Shown piece by piece: positions 1 to 9,598 of a DNA stretch of 64,000 nucleotides (position 1 is its first letter; the number at the start of each line of letters is the position of its first letter). The notes under the pieces were generated by a model. That model was given only the letters and a program-made list of their open reading frames with translations. It did not search any database and had not been told where the DNA came from. The stretch lies in the NCBI GenBank assembly GCA_964626055.1, contig CAZVDF010000011.1, positions 1-64,000 of the forward strand, written 5' to 3'. Source of the DNA: JAFGSG01 sp964626055. GTDB lineage: Bacteria; Spirochaetota; UBA4802; JAFGDQ01. The translations under genes and the position numbers were made by a program.

Positions 1-225
1 TGGTTGGTTTGCCTCGTGCGGATATGTATTAATTCAATCGTAAAATGCTATAGTGATCAATTTTATAATGGTTTTATTAGCAATTAACCGGTTTTATATT
101 ACGTTAAAATTTGTATTTCAACAGAATGCTTAATAGTTAATGCATTTTATAAATAGCTGTAACTATAGTGATTCTTAATAGTAAGCTACTGCATTTATTG
201 CTGGAATCAAGGAGGTTGTTATATA
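1..225. other. Left-edge non-coding stretch
   Basis: This is AT-rich sequence upstream of the first gene. No open frame or RNA is recognisable in it. A good ribosome binding site (AAGGAGG) lies at its right end and serves the gene at 226. Any upstream biosynthetic gene would lie outside the window. Confidence 0.5.
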
Positions 226-888
226 ATGGAAAAAGTAATATTGTTTGGAAATCAAGCTATGGCAAAGGAAGCTTATTTTTGTTTTAAATATCATTCAAAG
301 TATCAAGTTGTTGGTTTTACAGTAGACAAAGAATACTTGGAATCAGATACATTTTTTCAATTACCAGTTGTGCCGTTTAACGATGTTGATAAAATATTTC
401 CTCCCAGTGAATATAAAATGTATATAGCCGTTGGCTATGTCCAGAATAATAAAATAAAAAAAGACAGATATTACCGTTCAAAACAAATGGGTTATGAATT
501 GATTAATTTTATCAGTCCTCATTCAATTATTTATCCGGAAATCATCGAAGGGGATAATGTTTTTATTGGCCATTATGTTATGCTCTCTCCGGGATCAAAG
601 GTGGGTAATAATGTGAGTATCGGCGGTGGTTCAACAATCGGTCATGATGTAATAATCGGAGATCATTGTTTCTTTTCAAATGGTGTTTCTATTGCCGGCA
701 GTGTAACTATCGATTCATGTTGTTATTTCGGAACAAATTCAACAGTAAGGAATAAAGTAACTATCGGAAAAGAATGCGTGATTGGCGCTGGAGCTGTTTT
801 GCTTGAAAATGCACGGGATAGAAGCGTATATCTGTGCGAGCCTGGAAAATTACTTCCAATTTCAAGTGATAAATTACCTCTGGGATAG
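226..888 (+). CDS. NeuD/PglD-like sugar or acyl O-acyltransferase
   Basis: This 220-residue protein matches the NeuD/PglD acyltransferase layout. An N-terminal Rossmann-like segment begins MEKVILFGN. From about residue 95 a left-handed beta-helix of hexapeptide repeats follows (IIEGDN, VFIGHY, SKVGNN, VSIGGG, VIIGDH, VTIGKE). Family members transfer acetyl groups from acetyl-CoA to sugars or sugar amines in the cytoplasm. The start is supported by AAGGAGG eleven bases upstream. It lies 79 bases before the NRPS gene on the same strand, so it may modify a precursor for the NRPS-PKS product or for the nearby polysaccharide. The family is clear from the repeats; the substrate cannot be read. Confidence 0.8.
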   Translation: MEKVILFGNQAMAKEAYFCFKYHSKYQVVGFTVDKEYLESDTFFQLPVVPFNDVDKIFPPSEYKMYIAVGYVQNNKIKKDRYYRSKQMGYELINFISPHSIIYPEIIEGDNVFIGHYVMLSPGSKVGNNVSIGGGSTIGHDVIIGDHCFFSNGVSIAGSVTIDSCCYFGTNSTVRNKVTIGKECVIGAGAVLLENARDRSVYLCEPGKLLPISSDKLPLG

Positions 889-967
889 AGTAGTTCGGTC
901 ATGAAGAATTTAATGTAACTTCTGCGTTTGAAGTGCTGCATTATAAATATTAATAAGGAGATTCGAT

Positions 968-3900
968 ATGTCAGAAAACTTTGAGTCATATCCTCTGACA
1001 CCCCTGCAGGAAGGAATGCTTTTTCATACCCTTTCCTATCCTGGAAGCGGTGTAGACATAATGCAGGTTGTATGTACTATAAAAGAACCTTTAAATAATG
1101 TTACCTTTAAGGACGCTTGGGCAAAGGTAATAGAGAGACATTCTATACTAAGAACGAGGTTTAAATGGGAAGGATTGGAAAAACCCATACAAACGGTTAT
1201 TGAACGGATCGATACACCTCTTGTGTTCTATGACCTACAGGGGATAGATTCATTTTTGCAAGATTTGGAAATAAGAAAATATATAAAAGATGATCGCGCA
1301 AAAGGCATAAATATGCAGGAAGCGCCTATGATGCGTCTATCAGTATTTATAATAAATCCATCAGAATTTTCTTTTATTTGGACATTCCATCACGCAATAG
1401 TTGATGGAAGATCACATGAAATTATTTTAGAAGAATTCTTTTTACTTTACGATATTTTCAATGAAGGGAAACAGATTGAACTCAGTAAACCAAAACCATA
1501 TAGTGAATTTGCAGAATGGATGCATAATCAGAATTTTGACTACAGTGAATTATATTGGCGTGACACTTTGAAAGGTTTTGATTCTGCAACGCCAGTTCCC
1601 TTTACAAATCAAATTGGAATTGCTCCTAATTTAGATGAAATTAGTGTTTTAGAATCATCCATTCCTTCAGATATTAAATTAAAACTAAAATCATTCGCAA
1701 GTATAAACGGGGTTACACTGAATACTTTAATTCAAGGCGCATGGGCTTTGCTATTGTACCATTATAGTCAAAAACCTGACATTATGTTTGGCATTACCCG
1801 TTCTTGCCGCTATTCGGGTATTAAAGACGAAGAAGAGATGGTTGGGCTGTTTATCAATACACTGCCACTATGTATCAGAATTAACACAAAGCAAACACTA
1901 CTAGACTTTCTCAAGGATATAAGAGAACAAAATATAACACTGCGGCAATATGAAAACACGCCTTTGTATAGCATTAATAAATGGAGCGGTTTTCCACCTA
2001 ATTCATCTCTATTTGAAACACTTATAGTGTTTGAAAAAGGTTCTCTAAACCATAAATTTCGTTTCAGAGGTGAAAAATGGCTTAAACGACACTTTATGAG
2101 GTACCAGAAAACCGGATACTTGATCAGTCTGATTGTTTATGACGATGAAGATTTAACTATTCGTATTGAATATGACGGACATCTTTTAAAAACCAAAGAT
2201 ATTGAACGGATTAGCACTCATATTTCTAAATTACTTATATCAATGCCGTCACATTTACAGGAACCAGCTGTAAAAGTACCATACATGCATAAAGAAGAGA
2301 TTAATGAAATATTATTTAGCCGGAATAATACATATAGGGATTACCCCACTAATGTTACGCTAGTGGAATTGTTTGAATCTCAGGCAGCAAGAACACCTGA
2401 CTCAGTAGCCCTGGAATTCGAAGGATCAACACTTTCATACTGTGAATTGAATCAACTCTCCAATAAACTCGCCCATCATTTGAGACGTTTAGGAGTTGGC
2501 CCGGAGGTGCCTGTCGGGATACTTATGGATCGGTCTGTTGAAATGGTCATTGCTATCTACGGCATTATCAAGGCTGGGGGTGCATATGTGCCTATGGATC
2601 CACAATATCCTGATGAAAGGCTTGGATTTATTATTGAAGATGCGAATGTTCCCGTTGTGGTTACCCAGAAACGTTTTATAAAAAGGATTCCAGCGAATAC
2701 TGTCAGGGCGATCTGTCTTGATGATGAAAGAGGATTATTGGAATCTGAAAGCATCTTAAATCCGGGCGGAGGGGCTTGTCCGGAAAATATGGCATATATT
2801 ATTTATACATCAGGTTCAACAGGTAAACCAAAAGGCGTAATTAATGAACATCGCGGTATTGTAAACCGTCTTTTATGGATGCAGGAAGCATATCAATTAA
2901 GTCATTCCGACCGGATATTGCAAAAAACTCCTTACACATTTGACGTTTCCGTATGGGAATTTTTCTGGCCATTACAGGTCGGTGCGCGGCTTGTCATTGC
3001 GATTCCTGAAGGGCATAAGGATAGCGCTTATCTTGTACGTCTCATCAGAGAAAAAGAAATTACCACAGTTCACTTTGTTCCGTCCATGCTTCAATTATTT
3101 CTTGAGGAAGAGGAAGTTGAGAAATGTGTTAGCATTAAACGCGTGATTTGCAGCGGTGAGGCATTAAGAATTGAGCATAAACAGAGATTTTTTGAACGTT
3201 TAAATGCTGAACTTCATAATCTTTACGGGCCTACAGAAGCCGCAGTAGATGTGACATTCTGGCAATGCAGGGAAGACGATGGACTTAAGGTTATACCAAT
3301 AGGTTTCCCAGTAGCAAATACTCAGATANNNNNNNNNNCGATCCGGAAGGTCACATTCTTGATCCTGATCTTCAGCCCGTACCTTCGGGATGTGTCGGAG
3401 AGCTTCATATAGGCGGAATACAGGTAGCGCGCGGTTACCTTAACCGTCCTGAGTTAACATTAGAGAAATTTATACCGGATCCGTTCAGCAGAATGCCGGG
3501 AGCAAGGCTCTATAAAACCGGAGATCTTGCGAAATATTTACCGGACGGAAGTATTGAATACCTTGGACGTATTGACTTTCAGGTCAAGATACGCGGATTA
3601 CGGGTTGAACTTGGAGAGATAGAAACCAGAATAGACGAATTCGATGGGATTGCTCAGAATGTCGTCATAGTTTCGGAGGATTCTTCAGGGAACCAAACAC
3701 TGGTCGCGTATTATACTGAAATTCTGCATGGAAATGTCGATGTCGCGAAACTGCGTAAATATCTGCAGGATAGTTTGCCTGAATATATGGTCCCACAACA
3801 CTTTATAAAACTGAATAGGATACCATTGTCATCTAATGGGAAAACAGACAGGAAAGCTTTGCCCCCAATTAAGTTTGAGAGGAGAACGGAGGCAATATAT

Positions 3901-4230
3901 ATCGAACCAAGAAACAGCGAAGAAAAAATTGTTGCTGATGTCTGGAAAGACCTTCTTAAATTGGATAAAGTTGGTATCGATGATTCATTTTTTGACCTGG
4001 GTGGTCATTCACTGCTTTTAATCAGAATACTTGGTAAGCTTAAATCGCATTTTAAAAAAGAATTGAAAATAATTGATTTTTTCCAATATCCATCTATCAG
4101 AAAACTTGTTGAATATCTGACAGATAATAAAAAAGATGAAACTATTGCCGTAAAAGTCTCGAATATTGCAAGTAGACAGAAAGAATTTATGAAAAAACAA
4201 AAAAAGATAGCTACAAAGGGAAGGGAATAA
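968..4230 (+). CDS. Non-ribosomal peptide synthetase module C-A-PCP, predicted serine-activating
   Basis: This is one gene read across a scaffold gap. Before the gap (frame of 968) lies a condensation domain starting YPLTPLQEGML, with the catalytic HHAIVDG near residue 141. It is followed by an adenylation domain with YIIYTSGSTGKPKG near residue 611. After the gap the frame of 3340-4230 continues the A domain (GELHIGG, LYKTGDLAKYLPDG, NGKTDRKALP) and ends in a carrier domain with FFDLGGHSLL. Aligning the A domain to the GrsA pocket positions gives D-V-W-H-I-S-L-V-D-K, close to known serine codes such as that of EntF. No epimerase or thioesterase follows. The PKS gene starts one base after the stop, so the two are translationally coupled. 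The apparent frame change at 3329-3338 comes from the arbitrary N run. Start ATG follows AAGGAG. Confidence 0.88.
3329..3338. other. Assembly gap (10 N) inside the NRPS adenylation domain
   Basis: Ten N interrupt the NRPS gene between the core motifs that end VANTQI and those that resume DPEGHILDPDLQPVP. Compared with other adenylation domains only a few residues should be missing, so the true gap is short. The N length does not preserve the reading frame. Confidence 0.95.
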
Positions 4231-4231
4231 A

Positions 4232-7200
4232 ATGCCGGAGCAGGATAATTTATTAGAGGATGATATTGAACGAATCGCTATAATCGGAATGGCGGTACGT
4301 TTTCCCGGAGCAAATAATATTGATGAATTCTGGCAGAACATCAGAAGCGGTATTGAGTCTATAACTAATTTTAGCGATGATGAATTAAGAGCTTATGGGG
4401 TACCTGAAGACTGGCTGTCTGCACCAAATTTTGTCAAAAACGGGACCATATTAAACGATGTTGATAAGTTTGATGCAGCGTTTTTCGGCTATAGCCCAAG
4501 GGAAGTTATATTCATGGATCCACAGCATAGGCTGTTTATTGAATCGGCATGGGAAGCTCTTGAAAACGCGGGTTATATGCCAGAAAACAATAATAATTCG
4601 ATAGGTGTTTTTGCTGGTTCCGGCCCTAATGAATATTCAAGCTTTTTATCCGATTTCTATAATAATACAAATCCAGCCGCTCAAATGGAACAACTAATTG
4701 GAAATGAAAGGGATTTTTTATCGACACGTGTGTCATATAAGTTGAATCTGAAAGGACCGAGTATGACGGTTCAGACCGCCTGTTCAACATCATTAATCGC
4801 TGTACATCTGGCATGCCAGAGCCTGCTTAGTTATCAATGTTCACTATCGCTGGCGGGCGCAATTAGTATAAATGTAACAAGAAGCAAGGGTTATTTTTAT
4901 CAAGACGGAACAATTGTATCGCCTGATGGCCATTGTCGTGCATTCGACGCAAAGGCAAACGGAACAGTTGGAGGGCAGGGTGTTGGAATAGTTGTTCTTA
5001 AGCGTTTATCCGAGGCAATTGCTGATGGCGATCATGTCTACGCTGTTATCCGAGGAAGTTCCATCAACAACGATGGAGGGATGAAAATCGGATATACAGC
5101 CCCGAGTGTTCAGGGCCAGGCAGAAGTAATAGCCATGGCGCAGGCAATAAGTGATACTCCTCCGGACTCAATAGGTTATATCGAGGCACACGGTACCGGG
5201 ACAAAGCTGGGTGATCCGATTGAAATTGAAGCACTCACTCAGGCTTTCAGGATTGGTACAGCTAAGAAACAGTTTTGCGCTATAGGATCGGTAAAAAGTA
5301 ACATCGGACATGCAGATAGCGCAGCAGGCATTGCTGGTTTAATTAAGACGGCTTTAATGCTAAAATACAAGGAGATTCCGCCAAGCATTAACTATAATGA
5401 ACCCAATCCGTCAATCGATTTTAATAATAGCCCGTTTTATGTATCGACCCGGCTTTTGGAATGGAAAACTGATGGAGCCCCCAGGAGAGCCGGTGTGAGT
5501 TCATTCGGCATAGGCGGCACTAATGCTCATGCAATTCTGGAAGAGGCTAAACCGGCAATACCGTCTGTTATATCCAGACCATACCGATTAATGATGATCT
5601 CCGCCAGATCCTCACAGGCATTAAATAAAGCATGTATTAATCTGGCAGAATTTATTGAAAAAAAATCGGATATTAATCTGGCTGATGCTGCTTTTACACT
5701 TCAGGTCGGGCGAAGAATCTTCGATCATCGCCGGGTAATTTTATGCCGGGATAGTAAAGAAGTAATTACTAAATTGAAAGGAAGTGACCAGAACGGAGTA
5801 CTTTCAGGAAATGAACCGAAATCCGCACCTTTGGTTGCATTTATGTTTTCAGGGCAGGGATCACAATATGCCGGAATGGGATCCGAGCTCTATAAAAAAG
5901 AGGGCGTATTTAGGGAACATGTTGATAGATGTTTAGACACTCTTTCTTCCACGCATTCGATTCATCTTCGCAATATAATTTTCCCGGCTAAAGGCATTCC
6001 TGATGAAGCGCAGAAGAAAATAATCCGTACCGATATTGCGCAGGCATCATTGTTTGTCTTGGAATATGCTCTTGCGCAGCTTTGGATTTCGTGGGGAATA
6101 AAACCCAAGGCAATGGTCGGTCACAGTATCGGAGAGTATGTGGCCGCATGTTTATCCGGTGTTTTTTCTCTGGATACTGCTCTTTCACTTGTAACTGCAA
6201 GGGGAGCCCTGATGCAGCAGGCAATGCCTGGGGTTATGCTCGCGGTAAGCCTGCCGGAAGCTGAAGTAAGAGATTTGACAGGCGATGGCCTTTCATTGGC
6301 GGCCGTTAATGCTCCTATGAGCTGTGTCGTCTCCGGCGATTTCCTGCTGATTGAAGCTTTTGAGAAACGGCTTGAAAAACAGAAAACAGGATTTCGCCGG
6401 CTGCATACTTCGCATGCTTTTCACTCCGCGATGATGGATCCGGTCCTTTCCATGTTCAGAAAAGAAGTAAGCAGGCACAAATTCAGCCCTCCTCAGATAC
6501 CATATCTATCTAATCTTACCGGTAACTGGATTACGGCAGAACAGGCCACAAATCATGAATACTGGGTGGAGCATCTACGCAATACGGTTATGTTTTCAGA
6601 ATGCGCAAAAAAGCTACTGGATAACGAGAACATGATTCTGCTTGAACTCGGGCCAGGGAATACTCTTTGTTCCCTGGCTATGCAACAGTCCGCCAAAGCA
6701 GCCGGCAGCAGGATTTTTTATTCTGTCCGAAGACACGATGAAAAAAGATCCGATGAAGAATTTATTCTGACAGTTCTTGGCAGGCTGTGGCTTCTGGGCA
6801 TAAATCCTGATTGGCACGGATTTTATAAGGATGAGAAGCGGCAACGCGTACCATTGCCCACATATCCGTTTGAGCGGGAAAGATACTGGCCGGATTATAA
6901 AATTTACAAAGAAAATGTAGACAAACAAAAGATTATACCTGTTCAGATGATCTCTGATTTGATGGCCACAAATGATGAAAAGAACACTATAAGCAAAAAT
7001 AAAAATGAGGAAATATTATATCCATCTAAAATTGAGGATAAAGTATTGGCTATTTGGCAGGAATTATTACAAATTAAAAACATAAAGCCGGATAGTAATT
7101 TTTTTGAGTTGGGCGGAAATTCGCTTATAGGCGCTAATCTTATTGTAATGATCAATCGTATTTTTGGGATCGAGCTGACAGTGGATTCAATCTTTTATTC

Positions 7201-7324
7201 GCCGACCGTATTACAAATGGCTAAACTAATTGAAGAGACAAAAACCGGCGATCGTAAACAGAATAATTTGAATGTAAAGAATACGATAGGGGATGCAATA
7301 AAAATGCTCGGTTTAACTGATTGA
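4232..7324 (+). CDS. Type I polyketide synthase module KS-AT-ACP
   Basis: This 1030-residue protein has three domains. The ketosynthase has the active-site Cys in TACSTS (about residue 184), EAHGTGT near 320 and the NIGH histidine near 352. The acyltransferase has GQGSQYAGMG, the serine motif GHSIGE near 629, and HAFH near 727, the signature usual for malonyl-CoA. A C-terminal acyl carrier protein has NFFELGGNSLIG near 957. A linker of low-complexity residues (about 895-925) separates AT and ACP. There is no KR, DH, ER or TE, so the module should add one unreduced malonyl extender and leave the chain on the ACP. It directly follows the NRPS, and AAGGGA precedes the ATG. Chain release must use another protein, or the next condensing enzyme lies elsewhere. 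Confidence 0.9.
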   Translation: MPEQDNLLEDDIERIAIIGMAVRFPGANNIDEFWQNIRSGIESITNFSDDELRAYGVPEDWLSAPNFVKNGTILNDVDKFDAAFFGYSPREVIFMDPQHRLFIESAWEALENAGYMPENNNNSIGVFAGSGPNEYSSFLSDFYNNTNPAAQMEQLIGNERDFLSTRVSYKLNLKGPSMTVQTACSTSLIAVHLACQSLLSYQCSLSLAGAISINVTRSKGYFYQDGTIVSPDGHCRAFDAKANGTVGGQGVGIVVLKRLSEAIADGDHVYAVIRGSSINNDGGMKIGYTAPSVQGQAEVIAMAQAISDTPPDSIGYIEAHGTGTKLGDPIEIEALTQAFRIGTAKKQFCAIGSVKSNIGHADSAAGIAGLIKTALMLKYKEIPPSINYNEPNPSIDFNNSPFYVSTRLLEWKTDGAPRRAGVSSFGIGGTNAHAILEEAKPAIPSVISRPYRLMMISARSSQALNKACINLAEFIEKKSDINLADAAFTLQVGRRIFDHRRVILCRDSKEVITKLKGSDQNGVLSGNEPKSAPLVAFMFSGQGSQYAGMGSELYKKEGVFREHVDRCLDTLSSTHSIHLRNIIFPAKGIPDEAQKKIIRTDIAQASLFVLEYALAQLWISWGIKPKAMVGHSIGEYVAACLSGVFSLDTALSLVTARGALMQQAMPGVMLAVSLPEAEVRDLTGDGLSLAAVNAPMSCVVSGDFLLIEAFEKRLEKQKTGFRRLHTSHAFHSAMMDPVLSMFRKEVSRHKFSPPQIPYLSNLTGNWITAEQATNHEYWVEHLRNTVMFSECAKKLLDNENMILLELGPGNTLCSLAMQQSAKAAGSRIFYSVRRHDEKRSDEEFILTVLGRLWLLGINPDWHGFYKDEKRQRVPLPTYPFERERYWPDYKIYKENVDKQKIIPVQMISDLMATNDEKNTISKNKNEEILYPSKIEDKVLAIWQELLQIKNIKPDSNFFELGGNSLIGANLIVMINRIFGIELTVDSIFYSPTVLQMAKLIEETKTGDRKQNNLNVKNTIGDAIKMLGLTD

Positions 7325-7410
7325 TCAATAAATATTTAAATTTGTTTTAAAAAACCGATAGTTTTTAACTAATGATATATTTTAAAAATTCTAAAAATTT
7401 ATGTGAATTA

Positions 7411-7438
7411 TTGTATCTATCTTTTTTATTGCTATAAT
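7411..7438 (+). promoter_or_regulatory. Candidate sigma70-type promoter
   Basis: TTGTAT, a 16-base spacer and a perfect TATAAT lie about 58 bases before the ATG of the membrane protein at 7496. This suggests the membrane protein is transcribed separately from the NRPS-PKS pair. It is a sequence match only. Confidence 0.4.
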
Positions 7439-7495
7439 GATATAAGCAAAGATTGAAAAAATCTTAGATTTTATTTTAATAATATGGAGGGTACA

Positions 7496-8224
7496 ATGGG
7501 GAAAGGAGACGTTTTCATTAAATCTAAAAATGTTTTAATTTTTTTTATGTTTGTAACGGCACTTTTATTAATTGCTCATTTAACAGTAAATGTTATTCGT
7601 ATTACAACAGGACATAGCGGATTGTTTGGTCTTGGTACAATGTTTAACTTTTTTTATGAAAGGAATATTCCAACGTACTTTTCATTATTTATTTTGTTAT
7701 TTTCTTCAAGTTTGTTATTTGTAATTTTTTATATAAAATTTAATACTACTGATAAATTCCGTTTTCATTGGGGATTTTTGGCATTAATTTTTTTATATTT
7801 ATCATTCGATGAAGGTATGGAAATACATGAACAATTATCAGCGCCAATGCAAAGAATGCTCAATATCTTGCCCGGTTCTCTGGAATATTGGGGATGGATT
7901 ATTCCGTTCAGCATACTTATACTGATTTTTATATTATGTTATATACCATTTTTTTTCCATTTAAACAAGAGATTTCGAATTTACTTTTTTCTTTCTGCAT
8001 TGATGTATATATCTGGAGCAATTGGACTTGAATTTATAGAGGGATTTTACAGTATTCCATTTGCTGATAAACATGACTTAAATTATATAATTAACAGTAC
8101 CCCATTTTTTATTTTAGTCACCATTGAAGAGTTACTTGAGATGGGGGGAATTATCTTTTTTATTAATACGCTTATCGAATATATAAAGTCCATGGCATTT
8201 GAAATAAGCATAAAATTTGACTAA
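7496..8224 (+). CDS. Multi-pass inner-membrane protein of unknown function
   Basis: This protein of about 242 residues has roughly six hydrophobic segments. The start is set at the second ATG (7496) because GGAGGG overlaps the ATG at 7484 and sits correctly for the second. Polar residues cluster at membrane edges: DEGMEIHEQL after the third segment, GLEFIEG after the fifth and EELLEMGG before the last. Such Asp/Glu/His groups buried among membrane helices can bind metal, but no family was recognised with confidence. It lies 171 bases after the PKS and has its own candidate promoter. A link to the NRPS-PKS product, for example release or transport, is only positional. Confidence 0.7.
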   Translation: MGKGDVFIKSKNVLIFFMFVTALLLIAHLTVNVIRITTGHSGLFGLGTMFNFFYERNIPTYFSLFILLFSSSLLFVIFYIKFNTTDKFRFHWGFLALIFLYLSFDEGMEIHEQLSAPMQRMLNILPGSLEYWGWIIPFSILILIFILCYIPFFFHLNKRFRIYFFLSALMYISGAIGLEFIEGFYSIPFADKHDLNYIINSTPFFILVTIEELLEMGGIIFFINTLIEYIKSMAFEISIKFD

Positions 8225-8288
8225 TTAAATAAGAATGATTAGAATTAAAGACCAAAGTTAGAATGTTTCAGAAATAAGGAGGACCCGG

Positions 8289-9404
8289 TTGAAAAAAGTA
8301 GTTATAATTTGCATATCTATCTTAATTCTAATAAATTTTTCCGCTTGTTCGAAAATTTTTCGTTCATCAACGGACGTTAGGTACAAACAATTTTTTATAA
8401 ATACGTCTAAAAATCCGCCATTGCTTGACGGTGTCGAGTTAGGTTATGGCAGAAATGATGGAACCCTGCGGCTATACACGCCGAGAGATGCGGAAAAATC
8501 TTCCGGCTTTGAATATTCATTCACTAACAATCAATGGAGCTCTCTAACAAATTTTAATTCGACGGATCTCTGCGTCTCTCCTGTTATTACTGATTTAAAA
8601 AAGGATGGATTTAATTCTCTTTTTTTGGGCGGATGGAACGATCTGGGCGTAATTACTATGAAATACAGCAATGCCTGGCCGGAACCGTCGGTTCTTCCAG
8701 GGAGTTCAGGGAAAGGCATTATCTTGGCAATGAAGGCGGGCAATGGCAGGAATGATGGAATAAACCGATTATATGTTGCACATTGGTCGGACAGCGGGCT
8801 TGTTGAATACAGCTGGACAGGCAAAACATATGTATCAAATCAGTTAATAAATAAAAGTACAGGAAGGTTCGCAATAGGCCAGGGACGCAATGATGGAATT
8901 AACAGGTTATATGCTGTTGAAAGGGGAGGCACTGATTTACACGAATTTACATGGAACGGAAATGCATTTTCCGATAATGTGGTTTTTTCAGGATCCGAGA
9001 TCTCCAACGGCAGTGTCCATGTCGCTGATGGGCGAGGGGATGGCGTAAATCGCGTTTATGTGTGGGCCGGAGGCCTTTTTGAATTAACATATAAAGAAGG
9101 ATGCTGGTATTCGTTTACTTTAGATCCGAAGAATCTTGAACGATATTATATTACTGCAGGCACTATCCGCATTGATAAAATACCAGGTATTTATGTTTCT
9201 GTTAAACAGAAAGGCCTTCATGAATACATATGGTCAGAAGCGAAAGGCAGATTTGAGGTTGATGCAATAACCGGCGCTACCGGAGGTTGTTCTATCGGTG
9301 ACGGGCGCGGCGATGGGAAAAACAGGCTTTATGTGGCAAAGGGATCAAAAGGATATTTTAAGAAGGCCGCTATTGTTGAGATTTGGGAAGAAGACAAAAA
9401 ATAA
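8289..9404 (+). CDS. Secreted lipoprotein, repeat beta-propeller
   Basis: This 371-residue lipoprotein starts at TTG 8289, preceded by AAGGAGG. The signal peptide ends in the lipobox FSAC, so Cys20 should be acylated. The rest is built of repeats of about 45-60 residues carrying G(R)(N/G)DG-x-x-R-(L/V)-Y: GRNDGTLRLY, GRNDGINRLY (twice), GRGDGVNRVY and GRGDGKNRLY. The repeats resemble the blades of a lectin- or FG-GAP-like beta-propeller with Asp/Asn-rich, possibly calcium-binding, turns. It stands between the NRPS-PKS region and the polysaccharide locus. A glycan-binding role at the cell surface is plausible but inferred. Confidence 0.75.
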   Translation: MKKVVIICISILILINFSACSKIFRSSTDVRYKQFFINTSKNPPLLDGVELGYGRNDGTLRLYTPRDAEKSSGFEYSFTNNQWSSLTNFNSTDLCVSPVITDLKKDGFNSLFLGGWNDLGVITMKYSNAWPEPSVLPGSSGKGIILAMKAGNGRNDGINRLYVAHWSDSGLVEYSWTGKTYVSNQLINKSTGRFAIGQGRNDGINRLYAVERGGTDLHEFTWNGNAFSDNVVFSGSEISNGSVHVADGRGDGVNRVYVWAGGLFELTYKEGCWYSFTLDPKNLERYYITAGTIRIDKIPGIYVSVKQKGLHEYIWSEAKGRFEVDAITGATGGCSIGDGRGDGKNRLYVAKGSKGYFKKAAIVEIWEEDKK

Positions 9405-9521
9405 GAAAAAATTTTATTCTTTAAAATCAATTTAGTTGATCATTTTTTTATTACTGAATTTATTTAAAATACTTCGTTTTGATAACTTATTATTTTCCAA
9501 TTTAATTATGTATTAAATATG

Positions 9522-9566
9522 ACTATTATTATAAAAATTTTTTTATAAAATTTTTATAATAATAGT
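9522..9566. repeat. Perfect 19-bp inverted repeat, AT-rich hairpin
   Basis: The arms 9522-9540 and 9548-9566 are perfect reverse complements (outer end ACTATTATTATAAAAATT), with a 7-base loop. The stem is almost pure A/T. It lies 33 bases before the glycosyltransferase at 9599. It lacks the GC stem of a standard terminator. It could be a regulator site, a transcript-end hairpin for the upstream lipoprotein gene, or a leader structure. Confidence 0.7.
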
Positions 9567-9598
9567 TTATAATATTTCTATACTGGGAGCTGTATTAA

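Noticed and set aside
723..1001. Minus-strand open frame across the acyltransferase and NRPS starts
   Set aside because: It overlaps two well-supported genes and has no start signal or homology that I recognise.
968..4230. NRPS read as a frameshifted pseudogene
   Set aside because: The frame change coincides exactly with the N run, and conserved A-domain motifs continue on both sides without stops.
8289..9404. RGD-type integrin-binding motif in the lipoprotein
   Set aside because: GRGDG is simply a variant of the repeat motif GRNDG and has no special context.
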